Program-made: the position numbers and the translations under genes
The notes under the pieces: model-generated
What the model was told of the DNA's origin: nothing
Seen by the model: the letters and a program-made list of their open reading frames with translations, nothing else
The model's database searches: none
Part shown: positions 6,101-9,098 of the stretch, one piece after another
How the letters are laid out: each line of letters starts with the position of its first letter
How positions within the stretch are numbered: the first letter of the stretch is position 1
Assembly: GCA_934699065.1 (NCBI GenBank)
Contig: CAKUWD010000117.1
Location: 1 to 9,098 of the forward strand
From: an uncultured Treponema sp.
GTDB taxonomy: Bacteria > Spirochaetota > Spirochaetia > Treponematales > Treponemataceae
Length of the DNA: 9,098 nt
Reading direction: 5' to 3'

Positions 6101-7474
6101 GATGACCTTATGCTTATGGAAGGCGGAATATTTACGGGTGACTTTATCCTTACAGGTTCTTTCGATGATCCGGATATAAATGGAACTGCTGTTATTTCTT
6201 CTCCTTCTGCTAAACTTCCGCTTCTTTCAAAACAAAGGGTTTTTACTCAGGAAATTAATATTTTAGTTGAAAATAATGAAATCATAATTCCAGAAACTGT
6301 TTTCAATGTAAAAAATAATCAGCGTTTTGTAACACAGATGAATGTATTTCTTAACAAGTGGAGTCTCGATCATGTTGAGGGTGCGTTTAAAACTTATAAA
6401 ACAGATCAGCTGCATGTAGGCTTTAAAACTTCGGAACTGTCAGTAGAAGGTAATATTGCAACAGATTTAAGCATGTTCCTGGAAAATAATGTTCTTGAGC
6501 TTTCTGGCTGGGTATCTGGAGAAAATGTTGATGCTGTTTTAAGATTGTTCTCTCTTTCTAATCTTGCTTCTTCTGCCAGTACTGATGTTGAAAATCCTTT
6601 GCAGATTATTGCAGATATCGATGTTATGCTTGGAACCCATGTTGCGGTTGAGCTTTCCCCTGTTATAAGATGTGTTTTTGTTCCGAATACAAAAATAACG
6701 GTTAATATAAACCAGCCTTCGGGACTATATATGATTGATGGAGATTTAAGGTTGAAATCCGGAGATCTTTCATACCTGAACAGAAGCTTTTATATAAAAT
6801 CTGGAGCAATTAAGTTTAACAAGAATGATATTTCAAATCCTATAATTACCCTTAATGCAGAAACCCGCGAAAAGGATGAAAATGCCCAGACAGTAAAGAT
6901 TATACTTTCTGTAGAAGAACAGTATCTTAAGAGTCTTCAGCCAAAATTTGCATCTGAACCACCTAAATCAGAAAATGAAATCAAAGCACTGCTTGGTCAG
7001 ATTGTTATTGCAGATTCTGATAGTGCAGCAGACATCCTTTTTGCTGCATCTGACTATGCATTACAGTCTACACTTATGCGTCAGGCAGAAAACAAGTTGC
7101 GGGATTTATTGAATTTTGATATATTCTCTGTACGCACCAATATTCTCCAGAATACTTATAATTTAAGTGTTTCAAAAAATTTATCATCTGGAAACCTTTC
7201 AATTGGTAACTTTCTTGATAATACAACTGTTTATATTGGTAAGTACCTTGGAAGTTTTTTATATGTTGATGCAATGTTACATGTTACCCTTGCAGACAAT
7301 ATCAAAGGACTTTCAGATACCGGAAAATTGATGTTCCAGCCGGAAATCGGTATGGAATTGGAGTCACCTTTTGCTAATGTAAGAGTAAATATGGCTCCTG
7401 ATATAAATGCTTTATTAAAAAATCAATTTGTTCCTTCCACGTCAGTAACTCTCTCTTGGAAATTTACTTATTGA
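3110..7474 (+). CDS. tamB: TamB-like AsmA-family protein (translocation and assembly module)
   Basis: This is a very long protein (1454 residues from ATG 3110; E. coli TamB has about 1259). Its N-terminus has a basic stretch (KNGRVR) followed by one membrane segment (about 13-29), as in inner-membrane-anchored TamB. The rest is alternating hydrophobic and polar beta-strand sequence with recurring S/N/D turns, as expected for the lipid-lined beta-groove of AsmA-like proteins. The last 350 or so residues fit the TamB C-terminal domain (DUF490), including SGDLSYLNRSFYIKSGAIKF near 1215-1235, and the chain ends in an aromatic strand, SWKFTY. A TTG at 3101 is in frame, but it lies upstream of the likely transcription start and has no Shine-Dalgarno; an in-frame stop sits at 3089. 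tamB directly precedes bamA. Known roles are outer-membrane protein assembly and phospholipid transport across the periplasm. Which of these applies here is not visible. Confidence 0.88.
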   Translation: MGSLYKNGRVRSYIMILLALVALFISAPVKKAIAKGVDERFNFMSSFFKDKTGLSITYGSLSPSVLSSFYIRNINVYDDDKNLVLKISKTKVNYNILSLIRNDMQKGISSIVVDGIDLDVDILVNILNKIKMDDSVVLDLREIKRHIPANIRLKNINLEYSDQNMTVVLGVKNISLRNPYEKNTMEFLASANFNGAFNTVSQKVSAKMEVSGTVTEHFNDSQLNLKLRDITNGDLKISKLNLHASYSNNIIEAHTIQAVNPISLGCTFNTTSQDFNVQLRTEKLRPVSVISANSRQTLIKKIKDLSLDTDTIVKCNLKDSTLNFVSDTKAFIPDAIFPGGAELSMSLFGDEKKAELTDFSINGTRCSADAKLSFIYETKQLSGLVEIPQLILDNGKVITTELYFDPLEKGFMAFSPQFFAGDRALTALQLTVLPQKDSYDFNFEVYDYSHFDEAEPGVLSLDGSFLNQSKYFQTNITLNSIYLDSIAGFAAQFMEETMSQTVNNMLPTLSPFLLSGDAYASTDLNTFSYNVPYVILANTHKDNQALMLAVNGTDRSIQLDQLSLILGKYSLEASAMLEQAPESSDVFFTADINADSIPYHFTGSYMSGICTLTDDYGTDVQVYLDKTKRISGHADFRNFPIKAFDKSVVLTMSSMFNYNNEDGPSVQLTNFELEEAGGSISVNPKIVLSGNVTRYGAAFDSIAYTDLYSVLQGSANLLLNVNEGIFDSIGLMLNLNNSLTEESIIIDGSVSNPDHLAITKDNLIRNIYMNLQMQVKNFSLNRFAAQKNDNNLLSGMLFASGTVEHPYISLNIDSVGLLLAADMLRGRGNVIIEDRDLSITDLDIDYTGIKISNIQAKASVSDMWLEAIGELNMNMMNKNIYAPLKLSIGNSVIPEGSIFPDYFTATLSVDGFSGSMLKKKFPASVSVLYENKNYNIFSSDNIGLSGSLSDDGILDLEFDNKKFFNAKIAGLIQPNNINLNLYDFMINLPEAFKYLNVDDLMLMEGGIFTGDFILTGSFDDPDINGTAVISSPSAKLPLLSKQRVFTQEINILVENNEIIIPETVFNVKNNQRFVTQMNVFLNKWSLDHVEGAFKTYKTDQLHVGFKTSELSVEGNIATDLSMFLENNVLELSGWVSGENVDAVLRLFSLSNLASSASTDVENPLQIIADIDVMLGTHVAVELSPVIRCVFVPNTKITVNINQPSGLYMIDGDLRLKSGDLSYLNRSFYIKSGAIKFNKNDISNPIITLNAETREKDENAQTVKIILSVEEQYLKSLQPKFASEPPKSENEIKALLGQIVIADSDSAADILFAASDYALQSTLMRQAENKLRDLLNFDIFSVRTNILQNTYNLSVSKNLSSGNLSIGNFLDNTTVYIGKYLGSFLYVDAMLHVTLADNIKGLSDTGKLMFQPEIGMELESPFANVRVNMAPDINALLKNQFVPSTSVTLSWKFTY

Positions 7475-7480
7475 TAGGAG
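7475..7480 (+). promoter_or_regulatory. bamA ribosome binding site in the tamB-bamA junction
   Basis: TAGGAG begins at the base after the tamB TGA and lies 6 nt before the bamA ATG at 7487. With 12 bp between the genes there is no room for a separate promoter, so bamA is probably expressed from the tamB transcript unless a promoter lies within tamB. Confidence 0.75.
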
Positions 7481-7486
7481 TTTTTA

Positions 7487-9098
7487 ATGCATCGAAAAGT
7501 TTTTGCATGTCTGTTTTTTGTTCTTGTGTCGGTGTTTTCTTTGACTGCACAGGATAGCGAGTGGTATTGGAATCAACCTATTTCAAGAATCGATTTCAGC
7601 GGTCTTGATAATGTTAAAAAGTCAGATTTACAGGGTATTACAAGTGCTTTTATAGACAAGCCTTTTACAGAAGATACATATAATGAAATTCTGGATCGTC
7701 TTTACGCTCTAGATTATTTTGAAGATATTACTCCTTATGCTAAACATGATACAAAAGATGAAACCAAGGTTCTTCTTGTTTTTGAAGTTGTTGAAAGACC
7801 TGTAATAAAATCAGTACTTTTTTCTGGTAATAAGAAAGTAAGAAATGGAGAACTCCGTGAGCAGATTAAAATAAAAGCCAGTGATATTTTTATTGAAGCA
7901 AAAGTACTTGTAGATGAAAGAAATATCCGAAACTACTATCTTCAGAAAGGTTATACAACTTCTTCTGTTTCACATACTATAGAAGAACGAGATGGTGAAA
8001 TTGTAGTTACTTACAATATTACAGAAGGAAACAGCTCTGTAATTAGAGAAATTAATTTTTCCGGAAATACAATTGCTTCAAGCCGAGCCTTAAAAAATAA
8101 GATTTCTTTGAAAGAACTCGGACTTTTTAAAGATGGTGCTTACCAGCCTTCTACTCTTGAACAGGATAAACAGACTATAGCAAAATATTATCATGAACGT
8201 GGTTATGCCGATGCAACTGTACTTGATGTAAAGATTGATATAACACCGAATGAAGAAAAACAGAGAGATGAACTTTCTATCTTGTTTATTATTCAGGAAG
8301 GTGTTCAGTATACTTATTCTGGAATCAGAATTTCAGGAAACGAAGTATTTACAGAAGAAGAACTTCTTAAGAATCAGAAATTAAGAAGCGGTTCCGTTTA
8401 TAACGAAACAAAGTTTCAGGAAGATGTAACATCGATTACAAATGTTTATTACGAAAACGGATATATGTCTAATGAGTTTTATCCGGTTCCAGTAAAAGAT
8501 GCTGACCGTCATGAAATTTCTTATGATTTTACAATCCGTGAGCATACAAGAAGTCATGTTGAAAACATTATTGTAAAGGGAAACAGTAAAACAAAAGATT
8601 ATGTAATTACACGAGAAATTCCTATTACTCCTGGTGACACTTTCTCAAATGATAAGATTATAAACGGTATGCGAAATCTTATGAATCTTCGTTATTTTTC
8701 TAATGTAGTACCGGAAGTTCAGCAGGGTGCAGAAGCAAATCTTGTTGATCTTGTTTTTTCTGTAGAGGAGCAGTCAACTTCTTCTGTACAGTTTGGTCTT
8801 ACATTTACAGGAACAGTTGATCCGGGAACTTTGCCAATTTCTTTCCTCCTGAAAGTTGAGAATTCAAATATGTGGGGAGAAGGAAGAACTCTTTCTGCCG
8901 GTGTAAATGGTTCTAATACAAACCAGTCTATAGATTTTTCTTATTCACAGAACTGGATAGGTTCTCTTCCGATTGCCTTTGGAATATCTCTTTCTTTGGG
9001 ACATTCAATAACAAATGGTTTTACAAATTTCTGGACACCTCAGCTGGAACTTGTTCAGGATAGATTTACTATGAGTTATGATGACTGGAATGCAACCG
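7487..9098 (+). CDS. bamA: BamA outer-membrane beta-barrel assembly factor, 5' part (runs off the window)
   Basis: An unbroken frame gives 537 residues up to the window edge. BamA is the core of the machine that folds and inserts beta-barrel proteins into the outer membrane. A signal peptide is clear: basic MHRK, a hydrophobic core, and probable cleavage after Ala21 (SLTA-Q). Five POTRA domains follow at about 30-104, 105-180, 184-272, 275-352 and 355-428. Most carry the hallmark FSGN/ISGN/VKGN turn (111-115, 190-194, 281-285, 362-366) and a YYxxxGY helix end (150-156, 234-240, 320-326). The barrel starts near 430 (SVQFGLTFTG), and NMWGEGRTLS (461-470) is typical of early Omp85 strands. The diagnostic VRGF loop would lie beyond the window. 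Five POTRAs agree with T. pallidum BamA (TP0326). The start is set by TAGGAG at 6 nt. Confidence 0.95.
   Translation, partial: MHRKVFACLFFVLVSVFSLTAQDSEWYWNQPISRIDFSGLDNVKKSDLQGITSAFIDKPFTEDTYNEILDRLYALDYFEDITPYAKHDTKDETKVLLVFEVVERPVIKSVLFSGNKKVRNGELREQIKIKASDIFIEAKVLVDERNIRNYYLQKGYTTSSVSHTIEERDGEIVVTYNITEGNSSVIREINFSGNTIASSRALKNKISLKELGLFKDGAYQPSTLEQDKQTIAKYYHERGYADATVLDVKIDITPNEEKQRDELSILFIIQEGVQYTYSGIRISGNEVFTEEELLKNQKLRSGSVYNETKFQEDVTSITNVYYENGYMSNEFYPVPVKDADRHEISYDFTIREHTRSHVENIIVKGNSKTKDYVITREIPITPGDTFSNDKIINGMRNLMNLRYFSNVVPEVQQGAEANLVDLVFSVEEQSTSSVQFGLTFTGTVDPGTLPISFLLKVENSNMWGEGRTLSAGVNGSNTNQSIDFSYSQNWIGSLPIAFGISLSLGHSITNGFTNFWTPQLELVQDRFTMSYDDWNAT

Overview
The window looks like chromosomal, AT-rich DNA from a spirochaete, most likely a host-associated Treponema. 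The main reason is the tamB-bamA pair, an arrangement also known from Treponema pallidum (TP0325-TP0326) and Borrelia (BB0794-BB0795). The genus is inferred from gene order and protein style, not from a database search. The genes are housekeeping genes. No mobile element, CRISPR array, tRNA or rRNA is visible.

Layout. Positions 1-374 (minus strand) hold the first 124 codons of purA, adenylosuccinate synthetase. A 525-bp divergent region (375-899) follows. It is packed with perfect inverted repeats, an intrinsic-terminator-like hairpin and candidate promoters. guaB (IMP dehydrogenase, 900-2405, plus) is next and converges on tmk (thymidylate kinase, 2414-3043, minus), with only 8 bp between the stop codons. 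The best terminator for guaB lies inside the tmk coding sequence. A 66-bp divergent region with no Shine-Dalgarno for either gene separates tmk from tamB (3110-7474, plus). The tamB stop is followed after 12 bp by bamA (7487 to the window end, plus), which is cut off early in its beta barrel.

How the genes work together. PurA and GuaB catalyse the first committed steps from IMP towards AMP and GMP, so this divergent pair sits at the purine branch point. Tmk supplies dTDP for DNA synthesis. TamB and BamA belong to the outer-membrane biogenesis machinery: BamA inserts beta-barrel proteins, and TamB is a long periplasm-spanning AsmA-like protein. Their spacing suggests one operon.

Most worth a second look are: (1) the array of hairpins between purA and guaB, including two sister hairpins whose arms change together; (2) an IMP dehydrogenase that resembles, from memory, the Tritrichomonas foetus enzyme far more than the common bacterial type; (3) the guaB terminator buried in tmk; (4) a thymidylate kinase P-loop with Thr where the Walker A Lys should be; and (5) promoter placement suggesting leaderless or near-leaderless starts for tmk and tamB. 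I see no evidence for a wholly new multi-gene system.
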